In this document: piece by piece, positions 1 through 9,118 of the stretch
Position numbering within the stretch: the first letter of the stretch is position 1
Layout of the letters: every line of letters begins with the position of its first letter
Origin: JAYODW01 sp038116745
GTDB lineage: Bacteria > Pseudomonadota > Gammaproteobacteria > Ga0077536
NCBI GenBank assembly: GCA_038116745.1
Contig: JAYODW010000018.1
Location: forward strand, 18,599-82,598
Length of the DNA stretch: 64,000 bases
Reading direction: 5' to 3'
Notes under the pieces: generated by a model
Told to the model about the DNA's origin: nothing
Seen by the model: only the letters and a program-made list of their open reading frames with translations
The model's database searches: none
Translations under genes and position numbers: made by a program

Positions 1-2908
1 TCCGGAATCCATGGTCCGAGAGCACCCCAGCCAGCTCGATAGCGGCAGGTTTATCGTGATCCTTGACACTGATGAACGCGCAGCCTTCAACCGGGAGCGC
101 CATCCCAGAGGCTTCCTGGGCTTTTGCAAAAGCCTCTCCGAAGCCTGTCCCCACACCCATAACCTCACCCGTTGATTTCATCTCCGGACCCAGCAGGGGA
201 TCAACACCCGGAAATTTCACGAATGGGAATACCGCTTCCTTGACTGAGTAGTAGCTCGGCACACGCTCTTTGTCGACTCCCTGCTCGGAGAGCAGCTCCC
301 CCATCATGCATCTCGCAGCAATGTACGGCAGCGAGAGACCCGTCGCTTTAGAGACGAACGGCGCCGTGCGCGATGCCCTCGGATTCACCTCCAGCACGTA
401 AAGGTCCGAACCTTGGATGGCAAACTGCACGTTCATCAGCCCGATCACATTCAGGCCCCGCGCCATGACATCGACCTGCCGCCGAATCTCCGTCTGCATT
501 TCGGCAGTCAGAGTATGCGGAGGAAGAGCACAGGCGGAGTCCCCAGAATGCACTCCGGCTTGTTCAATGTGCTCCATGATTCCGCCGATGATGACCCGCT
601 CACCATCGCACAGCGCATCGACATCAACCTCGATGGCGCTTTCAAGAAACCTGTCCAGCAACACGGGCGACTCATTGGAAACCGCAACTGCCGCCTGCAT
701 ATAGCTGGTCAGATCAGCGTCGTTGTAAACGATCTCCATAGCCCTGCCACCGAGAACATAGGACGGACGCACGACCAGCGGGTATCCAATCTCAGTAGCT
801 CGCGCCGTCGCTTCGGACACACTCCGAACGGTGCGATTAGGCGGCTGCAAGAGCTGCAGTTCCTGGATTAACTGCTGGAACCTTTCTCGATCCTCAGCCA
901 GGTCGATAGAGTCCGGCGATGTGCCAATAATTGGAACACCCTCGGCTTCAAGCGCCCGTGCAAGTTTCAGCGGAGTCTGGCCACCGAACTGCACAATCAC
1001 CCCTTCGGGTTTCTCGATTCTGACAATCTCGAGAACATCTTCCAGCGTGAGTGGCTCGAAATAGAGGCGGTCGGAGGTGTCGTAGTCCGTCGACACGGTC
1101 TCCGGATTGCAGTTCACCATGATCGATTCGAAACCTGCGTCGCGCGCGGCAAACGATGCCTGTACGCAGCAGTAATCAAACTCGATACCCTGACCAATGC
1201 GGTTCGGACCGCCGCCCAGGACTACAATTTTGCGTCGGCCCGTCGGGCGCGCTTCGCACTCCTCTTCGTAGGTGGAGTACATGTACGCGGTGGTCGCATC
1301 AAATTCCGCCGCGCAGGAGTCGACACGTTTGAAAACCGGGTGTACGCCGTTTTGCCAGCGCTGGGATCGGATCTCACTTTCCGTACGGCCGACCAGCTGC
1401 GCGATGCGCGCATCCGAGAAGCCTTTGCGTTTCAATCCCCTCAGCTGCTCGTCGGACAGCACGCCCTTGCCGTTTTCCCGAAGAGCGTTCTCGGTCTGCA
1501 CAAGGTCATAAATGAAATAAAGAAACCAGGGATCGATGCGTGTCAGCTCATGCATCTCTTCAAGCCCGATCCCCGCACGAAAGCCGTCAGCCAGGTACCA
1601 GATCCTTTCCGGTCCGGCGGTAACCAACTCTCGCCGCAGTGCTTCCTCATTGCTCTCTCCAGAGCCTGGATTCATCGGATCGAGGCCGCAAACCCCGGTC
1701 TCCAGACCACGCAGGGCTTTCTGGAACGATTCCTGAAAAGTTCTTCCAATCGCCATCACCTCTCCGACCGACTTCATCTGGGTAGTCAATCGGTCGTCGG
1801 CCTGGGGAAACTTCTCGAAGGCGAAGCGTGGGATCTTAGTGACGACGTAATCGATCGTCGGTTCGAAGGAAGCCGGAGTCGCACCCCCGGTGATCTCGTT
1901 CTGCAATTCATCCAGGGTGTAACCAACAGCAAGCTTGGCGGCCACCTTGGCGATTGGAAACCCGGTGGCTTTAGAAGCCAGCGCAGACGAGCGGGATACC
2001 CGGGGATTCATTTCGATGACAATCAGGCGCCCATCCGCGGGGTTTACGGCAAACTGCACGTTGGAGCCACCCGTATCAACGCCGATTTCGCGCAAGACCG
2101 CAATCGACGCATCCCGCATGCGCTGATATTCCTTATCGGTCAGAGTCTGCGCCGGCGCAACCGTAATCGAGTCGCCCGTGTGCACCCCCATCGGATCGAG
2201 ATTTTCAATCGAACAGACGATGATGCAGTTGTCCGCGCAGTCCCGGACAACTTCCATCTCGAACTCTTTCCAGCCCAGTACAGATTCCTCGAGCAGCACC
2301 TCAGTCGTGGGCGAAGCGTCAAGTCCGCGTCTGCAGATCTCTTCAAATTCCTCTTTATTGAAGGCAATACCGCCGCCGGTGCCGCCTAGGGTGAAAGACG
2401 GCCGGATGATGATGGGAAAACCAAGAACCTTCAGCGCACTCCACGCGTCATCCATTGAATGCGCAATCTCCGAGCGCGGCGTTTCCAGCCCGATCCGTCG
2501 CATGGCCTCGCGGAATTTTTCCCGGTCTTCGGCTTTATCGATAGCGTCTTTGGATGCTCCGATTAATTCGACCCCGTAGCGCTCAAGCACGCCCTCTCGC
2601 GCAAGATCGAGAGCGCAGTTCAATGCCGTTTGCCCTCCCATGGTTGGCAGCACGGCATCCGGACGTTCAAGTTCGATGATGCGAGCAACCGTCTGCCATT
2701 GAATGGGCTCAATGTACGTGGCGTCCGCCATGCCCGGGTCAGTCATGATCGTGGCGGGGTTTGAGTTGACAAGAACGACGCGATAGCCCTCGTCTCGCAG
2801 CGCTTTGCACGCCTGCGATCCCGAGTAGTCGAACTCACACGCCTGCCCGATGACGATCGGACCGGCGCCAAGAATGAGAATTGACTGGATATCTGTGCGC
2901 TTGGCCAT
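1..2908 (-). CDS. carB: Carbamoyl-phosphate synthase large subunit, partial (C-terminus off the left edge)
   Basis: Makes carbamoyl phosphate from bicarbonate, ATP and ammonia delivered by CarA, feeding arginine and pyrimidine synthesis in the cytoplasm. The frame is open from an ATG at 2908 to the window edge. It gives about 969 residues, against roughly 1070 usual, so about 100 residues of the allosteric domain lie outside. The start MAKRTDIQSILILGAGPIVI is canonical. Both synthetase halves are present: the first ATP-grasp carries FTLGGTGGGIAFN and NPRVSRSSALASKATG, the second starts near VVLGGGPNRIGQGIEFDYC. The last visible residues, DKPAAIELAGVLSDHGF, fall in the MGS-like regulatory domain. 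It starts 8 bp after the carA stop, so the two are cotranscribed. Confidence 0.97.
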   Translation of the reverse strand, partial: MAKRTDIQSILILGAGPIVIGQACEFDYSGSQACKALRDEGYRVVLVNSNPATIMTDPGMADATYIEPIQWQTVARIIELERPDAVLPTMGGQTALNCALDLAREGVLERYGVELIGASKDAIDKAEDREKFREAMRRIGLETPRSEIAHSMDDAWSALKVLGFPIIIRPSFTLGGTGGGIAFNKEEFEEICRRGLDASPTTEVLLEESVLGWKEFEMEVVRDCADNCIIVCSIENLDPMGVHTGDSITVAPAQTLTDKEYQRMRDASIAVLREIGVDTGGSNVQFAVNPADGRLIVIEMNPRVSRSSALASKATGFPIAKVAAKLAVGYTLDELQNEITGGATPASFEPTIDYVVTKIPRFAFEKFPQADDRLTTQMKSVGEVMAIGRTFQESFQKALRGLETGVCGLDPMNPGSGESNEEALRRELVTAGPERIWYLADGFRAGIGLEEMHELTRIDPWFLYFIYDLVQTENALRENGKGVLSDEQLRGLKRKGFSDARIAQLVGRTESEIRSQRWQNGVHPVFKRVDSCAAEFDATTAYMYSTYEEECEARPTGRRKIVVLGGGPNRIGQGIEFDYCCVQASFAARDAGFESIMVNCNPETVSTDYDTSDRLYFEPLTLEDVLEIVRIEKPEGVIVQFGGQTPLKLARALEAEGVPIIGTSPDSIDLAEDRERFQQLIQELQLLQPPNRTVRSVSEATARATEIGYPLVVRPSYVLGGRAMEIVYNDADLTSYMQAAVAVSNESPVLLDRFLESAIEVDVDALCDGERVIIGGIMEHIEQAGVHSGDSACALPPHTLTAEMQTEIRRQVDVMARGLNVIGLMNVQFAIQGSDLYVLEVNPRASRTAPFVSKATGLSLPYIAARCMMGELLSEQGVDKERVPSYYSVKEAVFPFVKFPGVDPLLGPEMKSTGEVMGVGTGFGEAFAKAQEASGMALPVEGCAFISVKDHDKPAAIELAGVLSDHGFR

Positions 2909-2916
2909 CTGAGTCG

Positions 2917-4059
2917 TCAGCTCCGCCCAGCCATCATGACCACGAACTGCTCAAACAGTGGCTTCAGGTCGTGTGGTCCGGGGCTTGCTTCTGGATGTCC
3001 TTGAAACCCGAATGCGGGCCTCTCCGTATGCCGGATCCCTTGCAGGCTGCCATCGAATAAGGATACGTGGGTCGCGACAAGGGTCGCAGGCAGCGAATCG
3101 GCATCAACGGCAAATCCGTGATTCTGACTGGTAATCAACACGCGCCCACCGGACAGGTCCTTGACCGGATGGTTCGCCCCATGATGGCCAAATTTCATCT
3201 TTGAAGTGCGCGCACCACAGGCCAATGCCAAAAGTTGATGACCAAGGCAGATTCCAAATGTAGGCAGTCCGCTGTTGACAATCTTGCTGATCGCGCGGAT
3301 GGCGTAATCGCAGGGCTCCGGGTCACCCGGCCCATTGGAGAGAAAGACACCATCGGGACGTAGCGCGAACACCTCTTCGGCAGTCGTTTGCGCCGGTACT
3401 ACCTCGACCTCGCAATCATGATCAGCGAGAAGACGCAGGATGTTTCGCTTCACGCCGAAATCGAACGCCACAACCCGCCAACGGCCGTTTTCACGTTTGG
3501 GGTGAGAATCCGTGCGGTCGTCCCAGGAACCTTCGAGCCACCGGTACGCTGTTTCAGTGGTTACTCTGGCTGCCAGATCTGCGCCCGCCAGGCCGGGGAA
3601 ATTCCGCGCCTGGGCCAGAGCCGCTTCCGGCTCTGCGAATTTACCTGTTGCGATGCAGCCTGATTGCGCCCCCCGGTCCCGCAGCAGTCGTGTGAGGCTT
3701 CGCGTATCGATATCCGCGATCCCGGGGATGCCGCGTTCCTCGAGGTACGCTCCCAATGACGAGGTGGCGCGCCAGTTGCTGAAGCATTGCGCGCTGTCTC
3801 GCACCACCAGCCCTGCCGCGAGGCAGCGCGGCGCTTCGTCGTCGTTTACGTTCGTGCCAGTGTTGCCGATGTGCGGGTAGGTCAGGGTGACGATCTGCTC
3901 GGCATAAGACGGGTCACTGAGAATTTCCTGATAACCCGTGATCGCCGTATTAAAGACGACTTCCCCGACGGCAGTACCTTCGTACCCTATTGAAATCCCG
4001 CGAAAAATTGTCCCGTCCGCGAGAGCGAGAAGTGCTGGCTTGTCCACGCTGATACCCAT
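2917..4059 (-). CDS. carA: Carbamoyl-phosphate synthase small subunit (glutaminase)
   Basis: Class I glutamine amidotransferase that hydrolyses glutamine and channels ammonia to CarB. I place the start at the ATG giving MGISVDKPALLALADGTIF (380 residues, the usual family length). A longer upstream reading would add 25 residues unlike CarA and would run through a strong hairpin. The N-terminal domain contains GEVVFNTAITGYQEILSDPS. The amidotransferase domain has LSNGPGDPEPCDY and the nucleophile elbow FGICLGHQLLA, with the catalytic Cys in GICLG. The C-terminal His-Glu pair is in GFQGHPEASPGP. No clear ribosome-binding site precedes the ATG. The hairpin at 4069-4096 ends about 9 nt before it. 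Confidence 0.96.
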   Translation of the reverse strand: MGISVDKPALLALADGTIFRGISIGYEGTAVGEVVFNTAITGYQEILSDPSYAEQIVTLTYPHIGNTGTNVNDDEAPRCLAAGLVVRDSAQCFSNWRATSSLGAYLEERGIPGIADIDTRSLTRLLRDRGAQSGCIATGKFAEPEAALAQARNFPGLAGADLAARVTTETAYRWLEGSWDDRTDSHPKRENGRWRVVAFDFGVKRNILRLLADHDCEVEVVPAQTTAEEVFALRPDGVFLSNGPGDPEPCDYAIRAISKIVNSGLPTFGICLGHQLLALACGARTSKMKFGHHGANHPVKDLSGGRVLITSQNHGFAVDADSLPATLVATHVSLFDGSLQGIRHTERPAFGFQGHPEASPGPHDLKPLFEQFVVMMAGRS

Positions 4060-4068
4060 ACATGCAAA

Positions 4069-4096
4069 GCGGGAGACTGTCGTCGACAGCTCCCGC
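4069..4096 (-). promoter_or_regulatory. Strong hairpin in the carAB leader
   Basis: Reading the minus strand, GCGGGAG-CTGTCG pairs with CGACAG-CTCCCGC, a 13-bp stem with one bulged base and a one-base apex by strict pairing. A real loop would open a few pairs. It lies between a candidate promoter and the carA ATG, leaving only about 9 nt before the start codon. No T-tract follows, so a classical terminator is unlikely. Control of carA translation or mRNA stability is an inference. Confidence 0.6.
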
Positions 4097-4109
4097 TTGA
4101 AGATGCGAA

Positions 4110-4138
4110 ATTGTACTTGACCGCCAGAGGGCACGAAA
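4110..4138 (-). promoter_or_regulatory. Candidate sigma70 promoter for carAB
   Basis: On the minus strand TTTCGT (4133-4138) is followed after 17 bp by TACAAT (4110-4115). The -10 matches the consensus at 5 of 6 positions, while the -35 is weak. Transcription would begin near 4103, just before the leader hairpin. Confidence 0.35.
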
Positions 4139-4145
4139 GGGGGCG

Positions 4146-5171
4146 TTAATCCTCGCGATCGATCTCCACCTGCCCGTGGCGATGGATGCGACGACTGATA
4201 GCGACAGCCAATTCAAGCGCCCTTTTGCCGTCCTCGCCACTCACCAGAGGCGCGCTCCCCTGGCGCACGGCAGCTACGAAGGCCAGGATTTCGTCCCTCA
4301 GTACGTCCGTGTTCCCGGGCGATTCCCGCTCGAAAGTCAACTCCGAACCGTCGGTATGCTCGTGACCATCTTTCATCACGCCGAAACGCAATTCGTGGCT
4401 GAGGTAGTCAACCTCGATAAATTGCTCACCCTGGATCACTTTCATGTCCCGGGTCGGATCTTTTGACACCCGGCTGGCGGCCAGTTGCGCCACAAGACCA
4501 CTGGCAAATTCGATCCGCGCATTGGCAATGTCTATATCGTCCGTCACCACCGCAGTACCCGAACACTGCAGCGCTTTGATTGGGCTTTGCGCAATGTGCA
4601 GCACGATATCGATGTCATGGATCATGAGGTCTAACACAACATCGACTTCTGTCCCGCGCCTGTTGTAGGCCGAAAAGCGCCGCGTTTCGATAAATCCGGG
4701 ACAGCGCAGATGCCTTGTCAGTGCGAGGAACACCGGGTTGAAGCGCTCCAGATGCCCAACCTGCAGGATCCGCTGATTGAGCGCCGCACAGCGGATCAGT
4801 TCCTCGGCGTGGTCCACACGCTCGGTCAGTGGCTTCTCGACCAGGGTATGAATCCCGGCCTCGAGGCAATCTCGCGCGATTTCGAAATGACGGGCAGGTG
4901 GCACCACAATTGAAACCAGGTCTGCCTCACCAAACAAGGAGCGATAATCGTCGCTGGCAGCGGTGCCGTACTTGGCAGCGACTTCCGCTGCACGCTGCTT
5001 GTCTGTATCGACGACACCAATCAGCTCGACTTCTGAACAGGCGGCATACTTCTGAGCATGAAAATTACCCAGATAGCCGACGCCGATCACAGCGGCACGG
5101 AGCTTTCGGCGCGATGATTTCAGCGCCGCGGAAAGACCAGGTTGGGAAGACACGTCAGGCGAATTTCGCAA
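4146..5171 (-). CDS. Gfo/Idh/MocA-family NAD(P)-dependent oxidoreductase
   Basis: 341 residues. The N-terminal Rossmann fold is at about 25-145, with the dinucleotide loop GVGYLGNFHAQKY and the family signature VEKPLTERVDHAEELI, which contains the conserved EKP lysine. The C-terminal alpha/beta domain includes GHLERFNPVF and LDLMIHDIDIVL, whose DxxxH-like pattern supplies catalytic residues in this family. It resembles UDP-sugar dehydrogenases of the envelope-sugar (GnnA/WbpB-like) branch, but no sugar-nucleotide partner genes are adjacent, so the substrate is open. It lies 26 bp after dapB and 86 bp before carA, so it probably shares the dapB transcript. The first about 22 residues are low in similarity and a later start is possible. 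Confidence 0.8.
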   Translation of the reverse strand: MRNSPDVSSQPGLSAALKSSRRKLRAAVIGVGYLGNFHAQKYAACSEVELIGVVDTDKQRAAEVAAKYGTAASDDYRSLFGEADLVSIVVPPARHFEIARDCLEAGIHTLVEKPLTERVDHAEELIRCAALNQRILQVGHLERFNPVFLALTRHLRCPGFIETRRFSAYNRRGTEVDVVLDLMIHDIDIVLHIAQSPIKALQCSGTAVVTDDIDIANARIEFASGLVAQLAASRVSKDPTRDMKVIQGEQFIEVDYLSHELRFGVMKDGHEHTDGSELTFERESPGNTDVLRDEILAFVAAVRQGSAPLVSGEDGKRALELAVAISRRIHRHGQVEIDRED

Positions 5172-5197
5172 GAAAGATCCGCCTGCCCCGCAGCCGG

Positions 5198-6007
5198 CTA
5201 ATCACGCAGACCGAGCACGTCCTGCATGTCGAAAAGCCCGGGGGCACGGGTCGCTAACCATCCCGCCGCGCGGAGGGCGCCTGACGCGAACGTGGACCGA
5301 TCGGCTGCCCGGTGGGTGATCTCGATAGACTCGCCGGTTCCACCGAAAAGCACCGTGTGGTCACCGACAATCTCGCCCGCGCGCACTGTGGAAAATCCGA
5401 TCGTTCGTTGCTCCCGTGCTCCGGTCCGACCCTGACGGCCGTAGATCGCACAGGCATCCAAATCTCGGTTAAGCGATTTTGCAACAATTTCACCCATACG
5501 CAGGGCAGTCCCAGATGGGGCATCTATTTTGTGGCGGTGATGGGCTTCGATGATCTCGACATCGTAATCGTCGCCCAGTGAACGGGCAGCGAGCTCGAGT
5601 AGTTTAAATGTCAGATTGACTCCAACGCTCATGTTGGGAGCGAAAACGATACCGATGTCGCGTGCAGCCTGCTCTATGACGCTCACGCTGTCACCCATAC
5701 CGGTAGTGCCGATGACCATGCGCTTTCCTGCTTCCCTGCAGATTTCCACGTTACGGACCGTCGATTCGGGCACGGTGAAGTCGATCAGCACGTCGTACAG
5801 TGCGGAAACCGCCGTGAGCTCACCCGCGATGGGAACTCCTAGGGACTCAATGCCGGCAACCAGCCCGACATCGAGTCCGATCTGAGTCGAGTCCGGGCGC
5901 TCCACAGCAGCCGTCAGGGCAAGCTCGGGCGCACCAGCGCACAGCCGGGCAAGCGTCTTTCCCATGCGGCCTGCGGCGCCAGTAATGCACACTCTGGTCG
6001 TTGCCAT
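5198..6007 (-). CDS. dapB: 4-hydroxy-tetrahydrodipicolinate reductase
   Basis: Reduces 4-hydroxy-tetrahydrodipicolinate to tetrahydrodipicolinate with NAD(P)H in the diaminopimelate/lysine pathway, supplying lysine and peptidoglycan precursor. 269 residues, the normal length. The dinucleotide loop is CITGAAGRMGKTL (residues 7-19). The catalytic signature EAHHRHKIDAPSGTA is at about 154-168, with H156 or H157 as acid and K160 for substrate binding. It follows dnaJ by 25 bp on the same strand. This dnaJ-dapB-carA-carB order is common in gammaproteobacteria. The ATG at 6007 gives MATTRVCITGAAGRMG, a typical beginning. Confidence 0.96.
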   Translation of the reverse strand: MATTRVCITGAAGRMGKTLARLCAGAPELALTAAVERPDSTQIGLDVGLVAGIESLGVPIAGELTAVSALYDVLIDFTVPESTVRNVEICREAGKRMVIGTTGMGDSVSVIEQAARDIGIVFAPNMSVGVNLTFKLLELAARSLGDDYDVEIIEAHHRHKIDAPSGTALRMGEIVAKSLNRDLDACAIYGRQGRTGAREQRTIGFSTVRAGEIVGDHTVLFGGTGESIEITHRAADRSTFASGALRAAGWLATRAPGLFDMQDVLGLRD

Positions 6008-6032
6008 CTATCCCTTCCTTGCACGTGGGCCG

Positions 6033-7160
6033 TCAGGAAAACTTCATGTCCTCGAAAAACTTCTTCACGCCGTCCAACCAGGATGTAGCACGGGGACTGT
6101 GCTTTGTACCGCCGCCGCTTAGCGCGTCTCCCAGATCTTTCAGGATCTGTTTCTGATCTTTACTGAGATTAACCGGCGTCTCCACGACCACCTTACAAAT
6201 CAGATCTCCGGTTGCGCCGCCCCGGACTGAGCGGACACCCTTACCCCGCATGCGGAACATCCGCCCTGTCTGAGTCTCTGCAGGAATCTTCAACATGACC
6301 CGCCCTTCGAGCGTCGGCACTTCTAGCTCTCCGCCAAGCGCTGCAGTCACGAAATTGATGGGCACATCGCAACGCAGGTCGTTTTCTTCCCGATTGAAGA
6401 TCGGGTGGGGTTTCACGACAACGTTAACGTAGAGGTCGCCCGGCGGACCTCCGCTCTGCCCGGGTTCGCCTTCTCCTGATAGTCGGATGCGATCGTCTGT
6501 ATCCACGCCGGCAGGCACTTTGACCGAGATCGTCTTGTTACCTCTGGCTTTCCCCGAACCACCACAGTTCCCGCAGGGGTCTGAGATCGTCTTGCCGCTA
6601 CCGCGGCAGCGCGGGCAGGTCTGCTGCACCGAGAAAAAGCCCTGCTGCATGCGAACCTGACCGACGCCACCGCAGGTATCGCAGCTTTCCGGCGCCCTTC
6701 CGCTACGGGATCCCTTACCGTCACAGCTGTCACAGGAGACAACGGTCGGGACACGGATTTTGACCTCGTTGCCAAAAACCGCCTCTTCCAGTGTCATTTC
6801 AAGGTCGTAGCGCAGATCCGCGCCGCGGTACGCACGTGAACCGCCGCGCCCTCCGCCGCCGAAGATATCCCCAAAAACGCTGTCGAAAATATCGCCGAAT
6901 CCACCCGAAGAACTGAAACCGGCACCCGCCGACTGGTCAACACCGGCATGTCCAAACTGATCGTAGGCCGCTCTTTTCTTCCCGTCGCTGAGTATCTCGA
7001 ACGCTTCTTTGGCTTCTTTGAACTGCTCTTCAGCCGCGGCATCTCCGGGATTACGGTCAGGATGATGCTTCATCGCTAGCCGCCGGTAAGCTTTCTTGAG
7101 GTCCGCTTCAGAAGCGTTGCGGTCGACCCCCAGTACTTCGTAGTAGTCGCGTTTGCTCAT
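6033..7160 (-). CDS. dnaJ: Chaperone DnaJ (Hsp40)
   Basis: J-domain cochaperone that stimulates DnaK ATPase and delivers unfolded clients. 375 residues from the ATG at 7160 (MSKRDYYEVLGV). A GTG ten codons upstream is in frame, but its product would carry an atypical leader. Domains in order: J-domain (1-70) with HPD in MKHHPDRNPGD; Gly/Phe-rich linker (about 75-115); four CxxCxGxG zinc repeats (CDSCDGKG, CDTCGGVG, CPRCRGSG, CGNCGGSG); and the C-terminal client-binding beta domains. All zinc ligands are present. It is separated from dnaK by about 208 bp containing a hairpin, so it may be partly uncoupled from dnaK expression. Confidence 0.97.
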   Translation of the reverse strand: MSKRDYYEVLGVDRNASEADLKKAYRRLAMKHHPDRNPGDAAAEEQFKEAKEAFEILSDGKKRAAYDQFGHAGVDQSAGAGFSSSGGFGDIFDSVFGDIFGGGGRGGSRAYRGADLRYDLEMTLEEAVFGNEVKIRVPTVVSCDSCDGKGSRSGRAPESCDTCGGVGQVRMQQGFFSVQQTCPRCRGSGKTISDPCGNCGGSGKARGNKTISVKVPAGVDTDDRIRLSGEGEPGQSGGPPGDLYVNVVVKPHPIFNREENDLRCDVPINFVTAALGGELEVPTLEGRVMLKIPAETQTGRMFRMRGKGVRSVRGGATGDLICKVVVETPVNLSKDQKQILKDLGDALSGGGTKHSPRATSWLDGVKKFFEDMKFS

Positions 7161-7312
7161 GGATGGCTCTGCGTGGATGTCCGCATCCACTCACCTCTTC
7201 TGCAGACGTGAGTGAAAAGTCAGCGGTAATTTTTGCCGGCGTAGGTTGTAAGCGGGGCGAGAGTCTACACAAACGGGCGTCCGGGGCTCCAGCCCGCGAA
7301 GAGGTGAATATG

Positions 7313-7347
7313 CCTCCCTGACCCGAGCGATTGCCGGGGCAGGGAGG
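7313..7347 (-). promoter_or_regulatory. Hairpin in the dnaK-dnaJ intergenic region
   Basis: CCTCCCTG (7313-7320) is the exact complement of CAGGGAGG (7340-7347). Inside it, after one mismatch, four further pairs (CCCG/CGGG) close a 9-nt loop. No T-run follows on the minus strand, so it looks more like an mRNA-processing or attenuation hairpin between dnaK and dnaJ than a full terminator. The rest of 7161-7368 shows nothing I recognise. Confidence 0.45.
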
Positions 7348-7368
7348 GCGGCTGCTCGCGGTTGAACG

Positions 7369-9021
7369 TTATTTCTCGTCCTTGATTTCCTCAAAATCCG
7401 CGTCAACCACGTTGTCATCGTCCGCGGCCTGTGGTCCGGCCTGGTTTTCTGATCCTGGCGCTTCGCCCGCAGCCTGCGCCTTCTGCGCAATGTTTCCTGA
7501 CAGCTCCGCCAGCTTTTGCGCAGAGGCCTCGATCGCCGCGACATCGTCACCTTTTATCGCCTCCTCGGCGGCGGCAATCGCGCTCTCCAGCTCCTGTTTC
7601 TCTGTATCACTGAGTTTTTCGCCCAGCTCAGTCAGCGAATTCCTGGCCGCATGAACCAGGGCATCCGCCTGATTCCTGGCATTCACCAGCTCCTGGAACT
7701 TGCGATCCTCTTCCGCATGAGCCTCTGCGTCCTTGACCATCTGCTCAATCTCTTCATCCGACAGACCGCTGGACGCCTTGATCACGATGGACTGCGCCTT
7801 ACCCGTCGCCTTGTCCTTGGCCGAGACATTCAGAATACCGTTGGCATCAATGTCAAAGGTCACTTCAATCTGCGGCATTCCGCGCCGCGCCGGAGGTATA
7901 TCGCTGAGGTCAAAGCGGCCCAGAGACTTGTTACCGCTGGCCCGCTCGCGCTCGCCCTGAAGCACGTGGACCGTCACTGCGGTCTGGTTGTCATCTGCGG
8001 TTGAAAAGACCTGGTTTGCTTTAGTCGGGATGGTCGTATTTTTCTCAATCAGTTTGGTCATCACACCGCCCAGAGTCTCGATCCCGAGTGACAGAGGCGT
8101 CACGTCCAGCAGCAGGACATCCTTGACATCGCCACCAAGCACACCGGCCTGAATTGCAGCACCGACGGCCACGGCTTCGTCAGGATTGACGTCTTTTCGG
8201 GGCTCTTTTCCGAAAAATTCGCGCACAACCTCCTGGACCTTAGGCATGCGGGTCTGGCCACCGACGAGAATGACATCGTCGATCTCGGACGCCGCAAAGC
8301 CAGCATCCGCCAGCGCCGTGCGACACGGGTCAATCGTGCGCTTGACCAGGTCTTCCACCAGGCTCTCCAGCTTGGCCCGGGTGATTTTCACGTTGAGATG
8401 TTTGGGACCCGATGCGTCAGCCGTGATGTACGGCAGGTTGACATCAGTCTGCTGGCTCGAAGAAAGCTCGATCTTCGCTTTCTCGGCCGCTTCCTTCAGT
8501 CGCTGCAAGGCCAGCGGGTCATTGTGCAGATCGATGCCCTGGTCCTTCTTGAACTCATCAGCCAGNNNNNNNNNNNNNNNNNNNNNNNNNNNNNNNNNNN
8601 NNNNNNNNNNNNNNNNNNNNNNNNNNNNNNNNNNNNNNNNNNNNNNNNNNNNNNNNNNNNNNNNNACGCGAGCCGAGATCTCCGGCGGGGCCATTTTTTT
8701 GCCCTTCACGTCGACCCAGGCGTCTCCGTTGTCCGCCTTGACGATGGCATACGGAACCATGCCGCTGTCCCGCTGGACAACGTCGTCTTCAAACTTACGT
8801 CCGATCAGCCGCTTCACTGCAAACAGAGTATTCGTCGGGTTAGTCACGGCCTGACGCTTTGCCGATTGCCCGACGAGAATCTCATCATCGCTGCTGAAGG
8901 CGACGATGGATGGCGTGGTCCGCGCACCCTCGCTGTTTTCTATGACCTTGGCTTTCCCGCCCTCCAGCACTGCGACGCAGGAGTTCGTCGTACCAAGGTC
9001 TATTCCGATGATTTTGCCCAT
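7369..9021 (-). CDS. dnaK: Chaperone DnaK (Hsp70), interrupted by an assembly gap
   Basis: ATP-dependent chaperone working with DnaJ and GrpE. The N-terminus MGKIIGIDLGTTNSCVAVLE carries phosphate loop 1. After the gap the sequence resumes at LADEFKKDQGIDL and continues through ILVGGQTRMPKVQ, LLLDVTPLSLGIETLGG (linker and substrate-binding start) to the acidic tail DDDNVVDADFEEIKDEK. The 100-N run at 8566-8665 stands for 34 codons here. Compared with a typical DnaK about 120 residues are missing, so the N count is a placeholder. The frame happens to stay open across it. Expected true length is about 637 residues. A sigma32-like promoter precedes the gene. Confidence 0.95.
   Translation of the reverse strand: MGKIIGIDLGTTNSCVAVLEGGKAKVIENSEGARTTPSIVAFSSDDEILVGQSAKRQAVTNPTNTLFAVKRLIGRKFEDDVVQRDSGMVPYAIVKADNGDAWVDVKGKKMAPPEISARXXXXXXXXXXXXXXXXXXXXXXXXXXXXXXXXXXLADEFKKDQGIDLHNDPLALQRLKEAAEKAKIELSSSQQTDVNLPYITADASGPKHLNVKITRAKLESLVEDLVKRTIDPCRTALADAGFAASEIDDVILVGGQTRMPKVQEVVREFFGKEPRKDVNPDEAVAVGAAIQAGVLGGDVKDVLLLDVTPLSLGIETLGGVMTKLIEKNTTIPTKANQVFSTADDNQTAVTVHVLQGERERASGNKSLGRFDLSDIPPARRGMPQIEVTFDIDANGILNVSAKDKATGKAQSIVIKASSGLSDEEIEQMVKDAEAHAEEDRKFQELVNARNQADALVHAARNSLTELGEKLSDTEKQELESAIAAAEEAIKGDDVAAIEASAQKLAELSGNIAQKAQAAGEAPGSENQAGPQAADDDNVVDADFEEIKDEK
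8566..8665. other. Assembly gap (exactly 100 N) inside dnaK
   Basis: Exactly one hundred N. The flanking DnaK residues (PPEISAR before, LADEFKKDQ after) correspond to positions about 120 residues apart in a typical DnaK. About 360 bp are therefore probably missing, and window coordinates across the gap are not to scale. Confidence 0.95.
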
Positions 9022-9091
9022 GATTTTCCTCTGACTTTCTTAAAGCTGGTGGAGCGCCGGAGTTAGTCTCAGCGCCTGATTACGAAAAAAG

Positions 9092-9118
9092 ATTGGGGTG
9101 CCGGAGCCGTTTTTCAAG
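9092..9118 (-). promoter_or_regulatory. Sigma32-type heat-shock promoter upstream of dnaK
   Basis: On the minus strand CTTGAA (9113-9118) is followed by 14 nt and CCCCAAT (9092-9098). The spacing equals that of the E. coli dnaK P1 promoter, as I recall it. The -35 overlaps the grpE stop codon (TCTTGA). The predicted leader to the dnaK ATG is about 60-65 nt. Confidence 0.7.

Noticed and set aside
1340..2389. 349-codon open frame on the plus strand
   Set aside because: Antisense to carB, whose frame is unbroken and fully conserved.
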